The translations under genes and the position numbers were made by a program. The notes beneath the pieces were generated by a model. It did not search any database and was not told the origin of the DNA. It saw nothing but the letters and a program-made list of their open reading frames with translations. Below, in pieces: positions 41,113 to 54,527 of a stretch of DNA of 64,000 nt. This DNA comes from Pogonophryne albipinna. Taxonomy: Eukaryota > Chordata > Actinopteri > Perciformes > Artedidraconidae. Location: assembly GCA_028583405.1 (NCBI GenBank), contig CM053256.1, positions 4,907,995-4,971,994 on the forward strand. Reading direction: 5' to 3'. How positions within the stretch are numbered: position 1 is the first letter of the stretch; each line of letters opens with the position of its first letter.

Positions 41113-42894
41113 ATGGAGCCAGGCGACTTGCGAGAGAGCCCCGCCGGGTCCGGGGAGTCAGACACCGGGGACTGGAGGGAGGAGGGGTGTCCCGGTGGGC
41201 CCGAGGAGGTCAAAACTCCCGAAACTAATGGGACAACTATAGAGACCTCGACCAGAGACACCTGCGAGGAAGGGGAAACCGAAAAACAAAAAGGAGTGGG
41301 GGAGCAATTACACAGCCCCTATGAGGAAAAACTGGACCCCAGGATCAAGGTATGAAGAACCTGATGTGTCTGTGTGCGGTGTTTTTAACTATATTTACAT
41401 ACGAATCAGCCAGGGTGTAGTTAAGACAAGAAAATATGGACCTTTATTAATCCCCGTTGGGAAATTCCGTTGTCATAGCAGCAACAGAATAAGCAAGGAA
41501 CACAGGTAGAAAAAGGGTGTTTTAGCTCTGGGTCTGAAATAGGCATCTCTTGTCACTGTAACATTTAAGTCCAGTGCAAGCTACGCATTGTGTAGGCCTG
41601 TAAAGGCTATTTTATACGTAGATAATTTGTAGACCTTGTCCCTGGTTAGACTTTTAAAAATGTCAATGGTCAATATGTATATATTTTACTGTTCATTTCT
41701 GTCTTTTTGTTGTTGTTATTTTGTGATTTTTACATTTGTTTAATCTTTACTCATTCATTTTCACATTATGTGCAATGCTTTGTTTGAATGCTGCTACAAA
41801 CACACTTCCCATTGCCGTGCCAATAAAGACACTGGAATTTGACAAACAACCACTACAGATAGTTATTTCAAATGCAATACTGTGCAATGACTGAAAACGA
41901 GGATTAAGAACAACAGAAAGGAATTTAAGTATGTTTAATATTTAAACCTGTTTAAATGTATCTTAGTGTTCACAGACTTTCCTTTGTTAAATCCATAATC
42001 CGTGCAAATCTGGTTGTCAGATCAAGATTATCTGTCATTCAATTGCGCCGACATATCCAATCATAACATACCTGTGAAGTTAATTTAATTCCCTGTTTGT
42101 GTCTCCCCTGCATTACATTTAAATTAAAAATAAAATCAGTGTTGTTACATTTAAATGTGATGATAAAACATGATGTATAAACCGGAGCTAATTTAGTCTA
42201 GACTGTATGTGTTGGAGGATTAAGCCATTTATATTCCCTAGTGGTTAATCATTGGAGCCTAAAGCAGCACATCTTTTTTTTTCTTTTTCCCACAGGATGA
42301 GTTGGAGCATCTTAATGAAGCCAGTGCAGAAATTAATAGACTGGAGCTGCAGTTGGATGTAAGTAAAAATGCAGATTTCTACCACCTAATTAGGGGCACT
42401 TCTATAAATGGCTGAAAAATATGGAAAACAGTTTGAATAAAAACACTTTGATTTTCACTAAACAAAACTCATGAGAAATATGAAATCTACCACCGTAGGA
42501 TTAGTTAGAATCTCTGAATGTCTTTGTTGTTGAATATTTTATTAGTCTACCCAGACAATGTTCATCAAAATGACAATTTAGTTTTAATATCTTTTAGAAT
42601 AAGGTTGGGAAAAGTCAGAACTCTTAAAATGGAAAATGTTGAAATGAGTTGAATGGTTTAAAGTGAATTGATTGCACACCGACAGTCATACTCCTCTGTG
42701 GAATCTAATCAGTCATTCCATTCAGGTAAATCTAATCTTGTCATTTTCATGCATTAACCATCCAGGATGCTAGATCAGGGTACCGGAAAATCCTCACCGA
42801 GTCTGCCAGGAAGCTAAATGCTCACAGCTCTCAGCTTGGTGGCTGCATAGAGAAAGCGAGACCCTACTATGAAGCTCGCCGCCTTGCCAAAGAG

Positions 42895-42954
<60 letters not shown>

Positions 42955-45900
42955 GGAAACTGGACTATGTATTCCTTAAAGGTCACCTATTGTGCAAAAT
43001 CCACTTTTTCATGTCTTTTATACATAAACATGTGTCCCCTCTGTGTAAAGAGATTCTGAAAGTTTCAGGAAAAAAGATTCTCTCTGTTTTTGTCCTGATC
43101 CATTTATATAAAAACCTGAAAATGAGCTGATCAGATTTTGGCCACTTTATGATGTCATAACGATTTTTTTGGCTTGTGTAACCATTAGCCAATCACCAAC
43201 CAAGGTAACCCCCCCCACCTTATCACCTGAATCTCCTCCTAGAGCACCATTGTGTTCTTTTTAACCAAATGTCTCTCAGAGGGACGTGGGGAGGGGCTCC
43301 TTATTTTCATCTAAAGTAACAGACAGAGAATCAGCACTTTTGAAACAGGGCTGAAACAGAGGGGATTATGGGATGCTGCAATGATCTGTTTGGTGTTTGG
43401 AGCCAAACACTTCAGAGACATGTTTTGTATATATCTGAGACCTATAATATATTGATGAAAAACAGTAAGGTAGGGGACCTTTAAAGAAATCCTCTGAAAC
43501 CAAGTGTCCTTTATTGGGATGCAAAAGTTGTGCCTGAAAATGCTGTTGTTTACCTTAAAGAGCAACTTGCAGGTTAGAGACACCAGTGGAGAGTATGTGC
43601 TGCAGGGAGGTGGATGCACAATGCACCCAGGAACGAAAGCTAGCTCCGGTCCTTTTCCCGAGAGGGAAACTGTGGACTCGATGTCCTGACAGGCTGGAGT
43701 TTGTGCAGCCTGCACAAACACAAGCTCACCATGATTAAAAATGGTGAAATGCAATGTAAAATTACCGAAAAAATACCAGCTCACTAAATCACAACCGCTC
43801 AAACTATTACCGCGGATTGGGGCAGAGAAGGAGTCCGAGAAAGTTGCTCCCCCATGTGACGTAATATGACGCGTTTGACGTATGACGTTTAAAAAAAAGC
43901 AGTTTTTAGTAGCAGAGCTCAAAACGGCTCCTTTCCCCCTGAATTCCTGCCCTTATGTCTTGTAAAACCTATCAAATCCTGCATTAACTTTTTTAATTGT
44001 AATTTTCAGGCAAGGTTAAGCATAAATGTATTAAAAAAAAAACCTGCAAGTTGCTCTTTAAGTTCTAACCTCAGTGTAAGCATGGCCACCTGAAATGTCC
44101 CCATCAGATCCAAGGGTATAGAGAAATTGGTATTTAGTTGCTCAAAATGAATCTGGAAGTGGTCAGGGGCACATTAGTCCACATGCGCACTATAGTGTTA
44201 CTGCAAATGTATTACAAATCCCCGACACCAGGTCCATTAGCTCCAGTTTCTGTTTATATTCTGATGATAGGAAAAGCGTCTTTGAGCATTAGGAAAAGCG
44301 CTATAAAAATCCCATGTATTATTATTATTATTATTATTATTATTAGTCATGCTGGATAACATAGAAAATGTTTTGATGGTCACATCTTATCTATATGGCA
44401 GCAATAACAGTGTTCAACATCTTAAAGCAAATGAAATGAAATGTGAACAGGAAAGAGGGGTCTGATCACAACTGGGCATTCAATCTGCATATGAGCGTCA
44501 TTACAGTGCAAGGTGTGATTCGCCAGCTTTACTGGATCTAGTTCAACACAATGTGGACACCAGATACTTGTTTCGCTCCCACAGAAACATGAGCTGCGTG
44601 AGATTTCCCTTATGGAGTTTTGTAACAGTAAAATAAATGTTTTTTTAAAGAATAGGCAACATATTTGTTCCCTTGCGTACCTATTTCGACATCCTGCATA
44701 CTTGAATTCATTCAACTTAAAGAGTGAAATTGAAATCTACTATTTACAAAGACAGCTTGACAGAGATCTGATTGAAATTGGACTCAACAGAACTCCTGAC
44801 TGTGTCCTTGTCATTATTCTCCGTCTGTAGGCTATAAAAGTTTTGTCTGCTCTCTGTAGGCACAGCAGGAGACCCAGAAGGCAGCTTTGAGCTACGAGAG
44901 AGCGGTCTCTATGCACACAGCTGCCAGGGAGATGGTCTATGTGGCAGAGCAGGGCTTGATGGCTGATGGCAAGAACACTCTGGATCCCACCTGGCAGGAG
45001 ATGCTGAACCACGCTACCTCCAAGGTAACAAACCGGAGGACGTACACATGCTTTAACACAATCACACCAGACCTCAGTTGAGTGTATGTTTGGTGCAGGA
45101 TGGTTGTGGTGACTCAAATGAGATGCTACATGTTTTAAAGCGAGATAAAACATTCACCTGGAATACCATGGAGAAAAAAAAGTCTAAATAATGATGGATA
45201 GTGAACAACTAGGCTTAATCCGAGCGAGTCAATACCTTGTTGTTTATTTGTGTTTTTTAAGTCTGACTTGAAGAGGAATAGTGTTGTTAAGAGAATACCC
45301 ATCAATTAGCATTGAATTCCTTAGTTACATGAGGATCAAACTTCAGTTGAGACCATGTTAAACACGTGAACTTCTGAAAGAACATACATAACATTCATCT
45401 GTTTGCAACTCGTATATCAATATTCCAATGACTGTATAGACTATTCTGCACAGTTTCTATCATATTCTGTTTCTATTATATTTTATTTTATTTACTTGCA
45501 CAATTGTATCTGTTTTATTGTGTTGCACTGTTGGAAGGGCTTGGGACCTAAGATTGTCATTGTCATAACTACACTAGCTATGCACACATGACAATAAAAG
45601 CCTTGAATTCAAGTTTGAAAGGGCTCTGGCCTTGACGTGTGTGTTAACATCTTTCTCCTGCGTGTCTCTCCCAGGTGAACGAAGCAGAGGAGGAGCGACT
45701 CCGCAGTGAGAGGGAACACATGCGCGTCACACACGCCTGTCAGGAGGCCGAGGCTCGGGTTCAGATGCTGCAAAAGTCCCTCAAAAGAGTCATTGTCAAA
45801 TCCAAACCTTACTTTGAGCTCAAGGCCCAGTTCAACCACATTCTGGAGGTAATGCAGACGTACAATATGTTCTGTCAATAATAATTAGTCTATTGTTAAG

Positions 45901-46597
45901 CTGCTGCGTTGTAAATGTACTGCTGTGTTGGCAGCAAAAGGGTTGTTTTACATTCTGTACGTTATGGATTTGGTAGAGGTCACTGGTAGGTTGTGGCATA
46001 AAATCAATGTTGAAATTGATGATGAAAGTTTCTGTGCCCTCTGTGTGACTCCAGGAGAATAAGGCCAAAGTGCTGCAGCTTGAACAGCACGTAGCTAAAG
46101 TGAAGTCCCGCTACTCCATCGCCCTGCAAAACTTGGAAAAAATCAGCGAGCAGATCCACGCTCAGAGGGGGCGGGACCAGGCAGGGGGAGGACGCACCAC
46201 TGTCTGCGCTGGGCGTAGCCCCCCCGTTGGAGCCGAGTCCGACATCAGAGTGAAGGTAGAAGGTGGCGCCTGCAGCAGTGCCGCGATGGGGGCCAGGCGG
46301 GTGGATGCAGCCATCGACCTGGAGAAATACAAGGAGAAGGAGATTGAGAAGGAGAGGGAACGGGCGGGGTCGGATTCACTTTCAGTCTTCAGCCTGCAGA
46401 CCATCGCTTCCGACTTGGAGAAATATGACTCCATTGAGCACCTCGGGGACCTCAGTGATGTAGGGAGCGTAACTGGGGATGAGGGGGAGAAAGAGAGAGG
46501 CGGAGTGATGGATAGAAGAGACAAGATGGTGGAGAGCGCCGCTAAAGAGCGCCAGCAGCAGTTCTACAAGCAGCACCACCGAAGCTTCAGTTTGTGA
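41113..46597 (+). CDS. sh3bp5l: SH3-binding domain protein 5-like (RAB11 GEF)
   Basis: SH3BP5 and SH3BP5L act as guanine-nucleotide exchange factors for RAB11 through a long coiled-coil. Six coding exons join in frame to 436 aa: 41113-41349, 42296-42358, 42766-42894, 44860-45024, 45675-45848, 46055-46597. The N-terminal 70 residues are acidic and Gly/Glu-rich. The conserved core starts at KLDPRIKDELEHLNEA (about 75) and runs through SARKLN, CIEKARPYYEARRLAKEAQQ, YERAVSMH, DPTWQEMLNHAT and KPYFELKAQFNHILEENKAK to about residue 290, a near-continuous coiled coil. The tail is low-complexity and ends FSL. The sequence fits SH3BP5L better than SH3BP5 (for example VAEQGLMAD). GTG at 41101 is in frame, but the first ATG at 41113 is the natural start. 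A (CA)28 repeat abuts the donor of exon 3. Confidence 0.95.
41436..41510 (+). repeat. dispersed repeat fragment
   Basis: CTTTATTAATCCCCGTTGGG followed by AAATTCCG and CAGCAACAGAATAAG matches the cores at 17880 and 61395. It lies in the first sh3bp5l intron. Confidence 0.6.
42897..42952. repeat. (CA)28 microsatellite at splice donor
   Basis: This is an uninterrupted CA run that begins directly after the GT of the sh3bp5l exon 3 donor (GAG|GTACACAC). Confidence 0.97.
42976..43484. mobile_element. TTAA-flanked MITE (509 bp)
   Basis: TTAAAGGTCACCTA at the left matches the inverted right end TTAAAGGTCCCCTA at 13 of 14 bases. TTAA ends fit piggyBac or Kolobok-type target choice. There is no transposase. 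The TIR begins TTAAAGGTC like the larger element at 2098-7845. It lies in sh3bp5l intron 3. Confidence 0.82.
43555..44061. mobile_element. TTAA-flanked MITE with perfect 21-bp TIRs (507 bp)
   Basis: TTAAAGAGCAACTTGCAGGT (43555-43574, plus one more base) is repeated as a perfect inverted copy ending at 44061. TTAA borders indicate the same target preference as its neighbour 70 bp to the left, although the TIR sequences differ after the first six bases. It is non-coding. Confidence 0.9.
44240..44346 (+). repeat. retroposon 3' end with (ATT)n tail
   Basis: GAAAAGCGCTATAAAAATCC precedes an ATT trinucleotide run (about 44318-44345). The same layout ends many fish non-LTR elements. Only the extreme 3' end is recognisable. 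Confidence 0.55.
45425..45605 (+). repeat. interspersed retroposon 3' tail
   Basis: The segment ends GGGACCTAAGATTGTCATTG, CATAACTACACTAGCTATG and ACAATAAAAGCCTTGAATTC. Parts recur inverted at 36420-36650 and in the same sense at 28778-28835. It lies in sh3bp5l intron 4. Confidence 0.65.
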
Positions 46598-48106
46598 GGC
46601 TGCCATAGATATGAAATGTAGGGTAAACATCCCTAACACATAGGTACCAACCAAAGTCAAAAGACAGTAACTCAGCTGCAAATGTAACACTGGAGTGATG
46701 CAGTTCTAGGGGTATAACATGATACGTGTAAATTAGCACACATTAAATGACTGACAACACTTCATTCTAAAGCTGACACTGATCAATAGTTAATATTGCT
46801 GCCTAGTTAGAACACTAACAGAATCTAAAGAGCTTTCAACCCTCCAGGACATGTATACAGTTTATTCATCCCTCTGAAGGATTCTGGGTAGAATGTCTTC
46901 CTTGTGCATGAAGGAACAGCAAAAAGTGATCGAAAGCCTGGGTTTAGCTGACTTGTTTCAAAAACCCTCATTTCTTATTTCCCAGGCTAATCGTTGATCT
47001 CATTTGGTGAGACTCGTGTAAACAAAACCCTGCGTTGGTTCTCCTTCCAGTCCTGTCAGGTCTTATCAGCCATTGCTTCAAGGTAGAGTGTTTGCAGGGT
47101 CTCGCCACACACTGAGACCCAGACTCGTGTTCACCCTCATCAAGTCAGTGTGCCAGGAAAAATGACAAAACCGATTCTGCTAGTGCGGAGTGAAAGCACG
47201 TTTGAATTTCACATTTCACATATTTATTTCCAGTAACATGCTGCAAAAATTGCTTTGTTATTATTGGCACGAGAGAATGCGTTTTTTTGAAAATTCCTGA
47301 AATGATTAATGAATGGAGTCTTGACAGTTTTCCACTCCGACAGCATGCACTCCTAGTGAGCTATACACAGGCATTTATGAAATGTATTTAGGGATATATG
47401 CTGAAACAAAAACTGACACCATTGAAACTAAGATGATGAAGCTGCAGCCATGTTTTCTTTTTTTATGTCGTTATGCTGTAGTCTTTTGGGGCAAGAGCCT
47501 TTTCCAAACATGTGTTGTTTACATTTTAATAAGTGGATTTCATTTGCAGCAAATGCATTTCCTCTTTTCTTTGCCTTTAAAGAAAATGTTTCCCCTTGTA
47601 ATTTGAAGTGTGCTTTGACACAACACATTTAGCATGAGTAGCACTTTGTTGTAATCTCATCTGCCCAGAAATATTTATAGTTTGCCCTTTTTATGATTTT
47701 TAGAACATTTTAACAATCCAGGTCTACCTAGTGCCGTTTCCAAGACTTGGAGAGGTATGATTTACGTTTTTATTTTTGTATTTTCTTTCATGATATTGTA
47801 CAAGTGGACGATGCAAAACGATGAAGTCAAGGAATGACTTGTATATGTATGTAATTATTACAAAGCTGGAAAATATTGACATGTACAGTTACATGTGCTA
47901 AATGATTTGAATGTTGGACAAGTTTGTTGTACATATGTTCGGGATACTCACAGTTTGTCATGTGTATTTAAATCATTATCGTCGCAGTTTATCTGAAACA
48001 CCTCACCTTCACTCCTGTCTTAACAATTAGTCTTCATCCTTTTAATGGCATTTGTGAATTAGTCAGAATGTCACTTTCCAATTAGTGCATTGTCCTATCT
48101 ATAATC

Positions 48107-48112
48107 AATAAA
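48107..48112 (+). promoter_or_regulatory. sh3bp5l: sh3bp5l polyadenylation signal
   Basis: AATAAA lies 1.5 kb after the stop codon. The intervening DNA has no ORF and reads like a long AT-rich 3' UTR. It is a candidate, not proven. Confidence 0.5.
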
Positions 48113-48699
48113 TCAGATCATACTTATTGTGGCTTTTGTATTCCTGTATTTTCATATTATTGGATTTCTTGTAGGAACTTTAGTAGAATTGTCTGTCAAG
48201 AGGCAGGTTAGGATGAATTCCTGTTTTAAAGATGCAGGAAGAAGGATGGTGAGAGACAGAGGGAGAGGTTGTGTCTTCCCCAACCTTCCTTCAATTATTC
48301 ATCAGCAACAATAATATGAAGCAGGATCTCTGAATAGATGGCAGCAGAGGATGGTGGGAGAGACAAAAGGGGAAGATGAAGCAGGCGATGGGCTTTGATT
48401 GAATCGATGACCAGTGTTGTAGAAAGGACTGATTGTCGCTTCGTTGACTTAACTCTTAAGGGCTTTAGAGAGAGGCTTAACAATGTAGTCACTGATAACA
48501 CCACAGCGTCATATATGCACCTCCATCCGTGTCTAGTCATGCAGTGATATAATTATTAACGGTGGGATAAATCCACAAGCTTATCGTAAATCCAAAGCCT
48601 GATCGTAAGATTCATGTAATATATTACAGTCGTGGGCCCAGATCCTAGCGCTTGTCATCTTGGGAAGGAGGGAGGGGGGACTATCTGATAAAAGCGTGA

Positions 48700-49112
48700 G
48701 AGGGGCTGTTACGCACGGTGCGTCTCCATCATGACGTCGTGAGTTAGCTCAAGATTGTAAGGGGAGAGAGAGAGAAAAGGAGGGGAGTGTGGTGAATCGG
48801 TGTTTCGTCGTTTATGGGGCTGCGTTTGTATATAGTGCATGTATAATTTTTGTATGGATTTTTGTCATTTCTTACCTTTGCCATGCGTAACTGCAATACA
48901 TAGAAATAACCCGAATAAGATACGTCTTGTTTTTGTAACATTCTGTTTACGAGCGGAGCAGCTTGCACATTGATAGCCATACTATTATAGCCATAACATC
49001 GTTGTAAAGATGCATATTTTTACCAAATAATCCGACGTTGGGCATTTCCTGGTGGATCCACCTCGGAGGACGTAGCCTACTGTTATATTGACGGAGCGCA
49101 TCGGAACTAATA
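48700..49112 (+). promoter_or_regulatory. gabbr1: candidate gabbr1 promoter and 5' leader exon
   Basis: This segment includes GTTACGCACGGTGCG and CATGACGTCGTGA (a CRE-like TGACGTCG core, 48732-48739), then a purine-rich GAGAGAGA stretch, and ends at a consensus donor GTAAGT after 49112. The first coding exon of gabbr1 starts behind an acceptor at 51650, so a non-coding leader upstream is expected. Both the role and the limits are inference. Confidence 0.3.
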
Positions 49113-51650
49113 GTAAGTACACATGCTACAGCTTTGCTTTACGGGGCTACGGGCTACTATTACTGTAAATCGCAATACTAGACTCCATTTATTCAGAAAA
49201 TGCTCTATTCCCCATGCAGATAATCTATATAGATGCCCCATTGGTTGTTAATTTTGTATGCAAAGGCCATTCATTTTCGATGGGCACAGGCCAGATTTGT
49301 TTTGAGTTCCTTCTTGCAAGATCCTCTCTGCATTAATGCTATATAAAGAGACGATAACATGGTGAGATTCTGCACCCTTTCAAACGGCATACAGTCGGTA
49401 TAATGAGGTGATATGTGATTCGGGACGCTACTTTTGAGATTTAAGCACTGTGCGGGCTTGTTAATATGGTCGGCCTTGCTCTAAAGGCCATCACGGATTC
49501 CCTTGTCAACAGCCGACAAGTAACTACCGGCAGCATACGGTTGGTGGCACTCTTACTGTGACCCGCACGTCTCAGTAGTTCATGCTCAGCCATGCACAAA
49601 ATACAGCATATAAGTCTACTGTATGTGCGTGGTCCCCGTGTGGCCCTGCATAGAAATTGAAAAGATCAACTAGCCTACAAGCGTCTGTACATGAAGCTGT
49701 CAGTGGTCCGGATCTTTCCTTTCCATTGCAGCTTCCGGAATTAAAGACACACAAGCTAGTAGGCAGTGTGCAACATTAGCGGTGGATGGGCTGTGGGTGT
49801 TTTTTGTAACAAGATGTTGTTCTCTGTTCCCCGAGCAGAGAAGGCGCTGTCCGTGGTGCTGAAGCATTAATTGCATTTAAAGCTTGAGGCTAGTCGACTG
49901 CCCCCTTCCCCCTGTCTGCTCACAGCGCTGATGGAGTTAGCTGGCTTTATGGGGGATAGGCTGCTTCAGCCCGATACACTCACTCTCCTAGTTTGCTTTT
50001 ATCCGGCTCAGTGTGTGATCGCTGATATTAATGACTCCTGCTGGGCTGTCCTTCTTTCTCACCCCTTTTTTCTCTCTCCTACCTCCTCCTCCCCTCCATC
50101 CCTTACAGGACAAAAGCACGTACTGTACGCTGCCAATCCCCCCCCCCCCCCCCCTATGCACACACCAACACACACATGAGACACTCTCTACTCAGTGAAC
50201 TCTAAAAATACACTGGATAATGCTAATGAAGGATCCAGCAGAGTTTGTCTGTCTTCCACAAGCAAGCCTTGCTGCCATCTGTCTCCCTCACTGTGGTGCT
50301 TTGCTTTGTTATGCCCCCTTACCCACCTTCCCACTTTATCACACACACACACTCTCCACCCCCTTACTGTCTTGTTAAGTGTATGGATGTGTTTATGTTG
50401 GTGCATCTGTGACAGCCTCATGAAGCAGCATTTATTATTCAAAACTGCAAATGAGCAGCTATATATAGTGTGTTTATCATTGATACATTCAGTTGTGTTT
50501 GTGCGAGCACTGAGGCGCTGTGGCTCACGGGACTCGTCTTTTGACTTTTTTCTGGTTATCATATCACACTTTCAGTACTTAAAAAATCTGCACGTTAGTG
50601 TGGCAGCCAAGTGGCAAGTGTCATTTCTCCATCCTTGTAAAGCAAACTGATTTTGTGCACATTAAATAGGGTTGAATAATTGTGATAGTTTGCCTAAAAC
50701 ATTAGGACCTTATGTTCTATGTGTTATTTGTTGATATAGCAGATATTATTTATTGAATTAATTGTTAATTCATGGGAACTCCTCCGATCTTACACATCAA
50801 AGTCTGTTTAGAGATCTTGGGGAGTACTACTGCATATGTGAAAACAAAGTTGTATAAAGCCTTTCACGGCTCCAGAGGGAACTGTGTGAAGTCTGTTAAA
50901 TCGCCTCAAGTGATGTCAACGGTCAAGTTGCACTGTGGGTAATGTTTTTACGAGAAAATAGAATGCATTGAATTGTAAATACGACATCTCTGCTTCCGCT
51001 GCGTCAACCTTCTTTTGTAGTTCTCACAGTGTTCGCATAGTGCAAGGCTAAATCGATGGAGAATTCTCAGAGACTTTCCAGGCCCGTGAGTATGTGTGGT
51101 GGGTCATTGTGCCATTAACATCTGTCAAAACAAAATAAATACTTTCTGTCTTGCTATGGAGAGCCTTTGGGGGATACATTATTACCTTGAAGTGAACACA
51201 GATCTAAAATGTATTGTGTCAGCCCTTGCGTGAAATGTTTCTATGGTCAGCCGTTTTGCAAACATTTTTAATATCAGCCATCCAGACCTGAGTTTAAACT
51301 TTGCACGCAGGGCTTTTTGAAAGGAAGCCAATCTGGCTATCAACTGTACCTGGGCTGTCTGCAAGGTAAATACAAACGGAAGCAGGGGGAGAGAAGTGGA
51401 CTCATGTTGCAGCTCATCCTTTGTGTGCAGTCAGGCAGGATGAAGAGGGAGTGTTTTGCCAAAAAGTTGATGCATCTCGTTTTGGAAGGACAGACAGCAG
51501 TGGACTGAAAATGACTGTATCTGAGAACTGAGACTGTAGATTTGATTCTGCAATAATATTTTCTCAGTAGCGTTTTTCTCGTTGCATCTTGTTTCCTCAA
51601 TTTTCCAGTCACAGTTCTCTACATTTACCTCTGTCTTCTTTTTCTTTCAG
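49113..51650. other. upstream intron or intergenic stretch of gabbr1
   Basis: No coding exon is recognised. The stretch includes a poly-C run at 50138-50154 and short CA runs (50160-50176, 50340-50350). Open frames here are low-complexity. Confidence 0.5.
50138..50154. repeat. poly-C tract
   Basis: This is a homopolymer of about 17 C followed by a CA-rich stretch. It is prone to length errors. Confidence 0.9.
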
Positions 51651-51658
51651 ATCCAGAG

Positions 51659-54475
51659 ATGGCACGCCTATTGTTTGTGGTGATTCTCTATGCTCTTCCA
51701 TCTTTCGTTGTGCCCATACATAATTCATCAACTGGAGGTAATTTGTGTGTTTATGACTGAATATGTGCTGGAATCTATAGTGTGGTTGGTTATAATAAGC
51801 CTTAATGGACATAAGTAACTCTGCAGAGATTGCTGAGTGACCTGAATGAAGCACTGTAATTTGTGCAGCGCGGAAAGCATCAGTTAAATTGACATGTCAT
51901 GTTGCTGTAATATATCTACATCATCTGCAGACAAAGCTTTTCCCCTCTGCTCTTTTTGTCCTTCATTCTTCTTCCTCTGCTCTTTTTTCATTCAGGCTGT
52001 GCTATCATCCGGCCTCCCAGAGATGGGGGGATCCGCTACAGAGGCCTGACACAGGAACAGGTACAGAAAATACAGCTCTGGGTCTGTATGACACAACTTT
52101 ACCTGTCAAATCAAGGACGTTAAACCAGTTTACCGGACAGTTTTCAATATAATAAAACACAAAAGTGGAAATATAAAGCAGGTGAAACTGCATCTGCTTC
52201 CTGTAATGTAATTTCTTTCCATATTAAAACCATTATGATAGCCTTAGGAAATAGAGGGTGGATAATGTGTGGGTTACATTTGTTGAAATACTCCTGGCAG
52301 CAATGAATACGTCAAATGCTCTGACAAAAAACCCAAACAACCAAAAACTATATTTTTGGACTATTGCATGACCCTAATGAGTCCTTCCAATCATTGTATG
52401 CTGTCAAAATGAAATGATTGGATGAACTACCTGTCTGCATAGTACACACTGCTCGTGCACTCAATGCGCGTCACCGGAGCTGCTAGCTTGACAGCTGTAA
52501 ATGCTAACCATAGCCATGTTTGTTGTTTACATATAAATATGTTTACATTCATGTTGATAATTCTTTAGGTGTAATTTTGGAGGGAGAAAATGGCGGCCAG
52601 TTCTGACAATTTAGCGACTTTCTCGGTACAATTAGCGACTTTTGTGGCTAATTCTGTTTGCTACCCTCATGTGAAAACGGTTGTAAAGTAAACATTAGGT
52701 TGCGTTCCTCAGGTGGATGATTTTACAAATCTCGCTAACCCTTGCTAGCTTGCAAAAATGTTACCTAGATAAGCTTTGATACAAAAGTGCTGGGGATTAT
52801 TAGGCTACTCCAATTGACGAGGGTTAGGCCAACTTTAGCTAATGATACAACACAGTCTCACAGTATTTTGTGTTATAGTCACAAAATTAATCTATTGATT
52901 CGTGTTCACCAACACAATTTCGCAATTTTTTTCGTGTCACACAGAACGATTTTAAAAGCAATGTAAATAATAACAAATTAGAAGGAAAAACACATTTAAA
53001 AAAATACAGACTTCAGTATTCTGGCACAGAACGATTTTAGAAGCAATGTATTTCTATTGGTAGTATGTTTTGTGCCTGCACCAAATAATAACAAATTAGA
53101 AGGAAAAAAAGATGACAAAAAAGATAGATTTCAGTATTCTGAGGCTCTGAGCCGCATTTCTTTTCCTCGCGGACGGCAAAAAATCTCCGACATTATACAA
53201 TTTAAAATAAAAGGGATAGGGTTAGGCTTAGGAGAAGATAGAGTAAGAAAATGTTTTTATAAACCACACAGCTTCCGGTATTCCAAGACCCGACCGGACA
53301 AAAAGACGTGGTGCAGGCACGAAACATACTACCAATAGAGTGGCAAAGTCCCTCCCCTTCCGGGGGAGCTTCATGGGACCTTATTTCGGAAAAATTATGA
53401 ATTATGTGAAATACAATACAATGAAATATTATTACTTAGTTGCGGATTTTTCATAGTCTTTTATTTCAACAGTCTTACGACAAACTGCGACTTTTTTGAC
53501 ATGGAAATGATTTGTTAAGATTGACAAACATCATATGTGTAATTCATGGCACAATTCAAATGGGATCGAAAGATAAGTTTTCTCTCTTCATTGACTTCAA
53601 TACATAATTTTTCCGAAATAAAGTCCCATGGAGCGGAAGTAGATGGGCATGACTTCGCCACTCTATAGAAATACATTGCTTTTCGTTCAGTGTGACACGA
53701 AAAAAATGCGAAAATCGTCTTGGTGAACACGAATCAATAGATTACATTAATTTCGTGGCTATAACACGAAATGCCGTGAGACTGGATTGAATGATATCAT
53801 AACATTGCCTAATGATAACGGCCATGAAGAATAGTAGCTATCTTGCGAATTATTATTACACTATCAGTTATTAGTAAGTTGCATGCATTTTTTGACACAT
53901 AGCCTACCCTTTTGGCTTTCTTGCTGAAATGAGAGGATTGTCTGCTCTAAAAATGTTGCTCAGCTTAGCTATCTTGAACTATAGAAAGATCACAGCAGAT
54001 AGAAACAGCTGACCTGACTCCGTCCAACAAAACGTGTCAGACATCCAGGTGAATAAACTATACACTTTTGAGTGAAGAGGGACTTTAAAGCTCATATGTT
54101 TCTAATGTAATCTATAATGCAGCAACTTATCTAATTATAAAAGAGACTGGTGACGTTTTAAAATGTAAGAAAGACCATGCAAATCTGAGCCGTTTCTGTT
54201 TGCAGCACTCTAAGCATATGCACAGTGAATGCATATGAAGTGTTAACATAACGCTGTTCAAATTGCTTATATCCCCTCCTTCCCCAATCAGAGAGAAGCT
54301 GTATTTCAGAGTTTGACAGCCCAACGATTCACACAATACGGCCAGAAAATGTTCCATCTAGTAAAACTTTATTGTCACAGCCACATGGCACTAGATCATA
54401 CTGCATTGAGAAGGACTGTAGAAGGACCCTGAGTGGATAAGGGAAAACTGGTGTGAGAGAGCATCAAACATGCTT

Positions 54476-54527
<52 letters not shown>

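Noticed and set aside
43311..43922. 203-codon minus-strand ORF
   Set aside because: It spans two different MITEs and the gap between them, which cannot be a conserved gene.
46162..46690. Minus-strand ORFs over the sh3bp5l last exon
   Set aside because: They are shadows of the low-complexity coding exon on the other strand.
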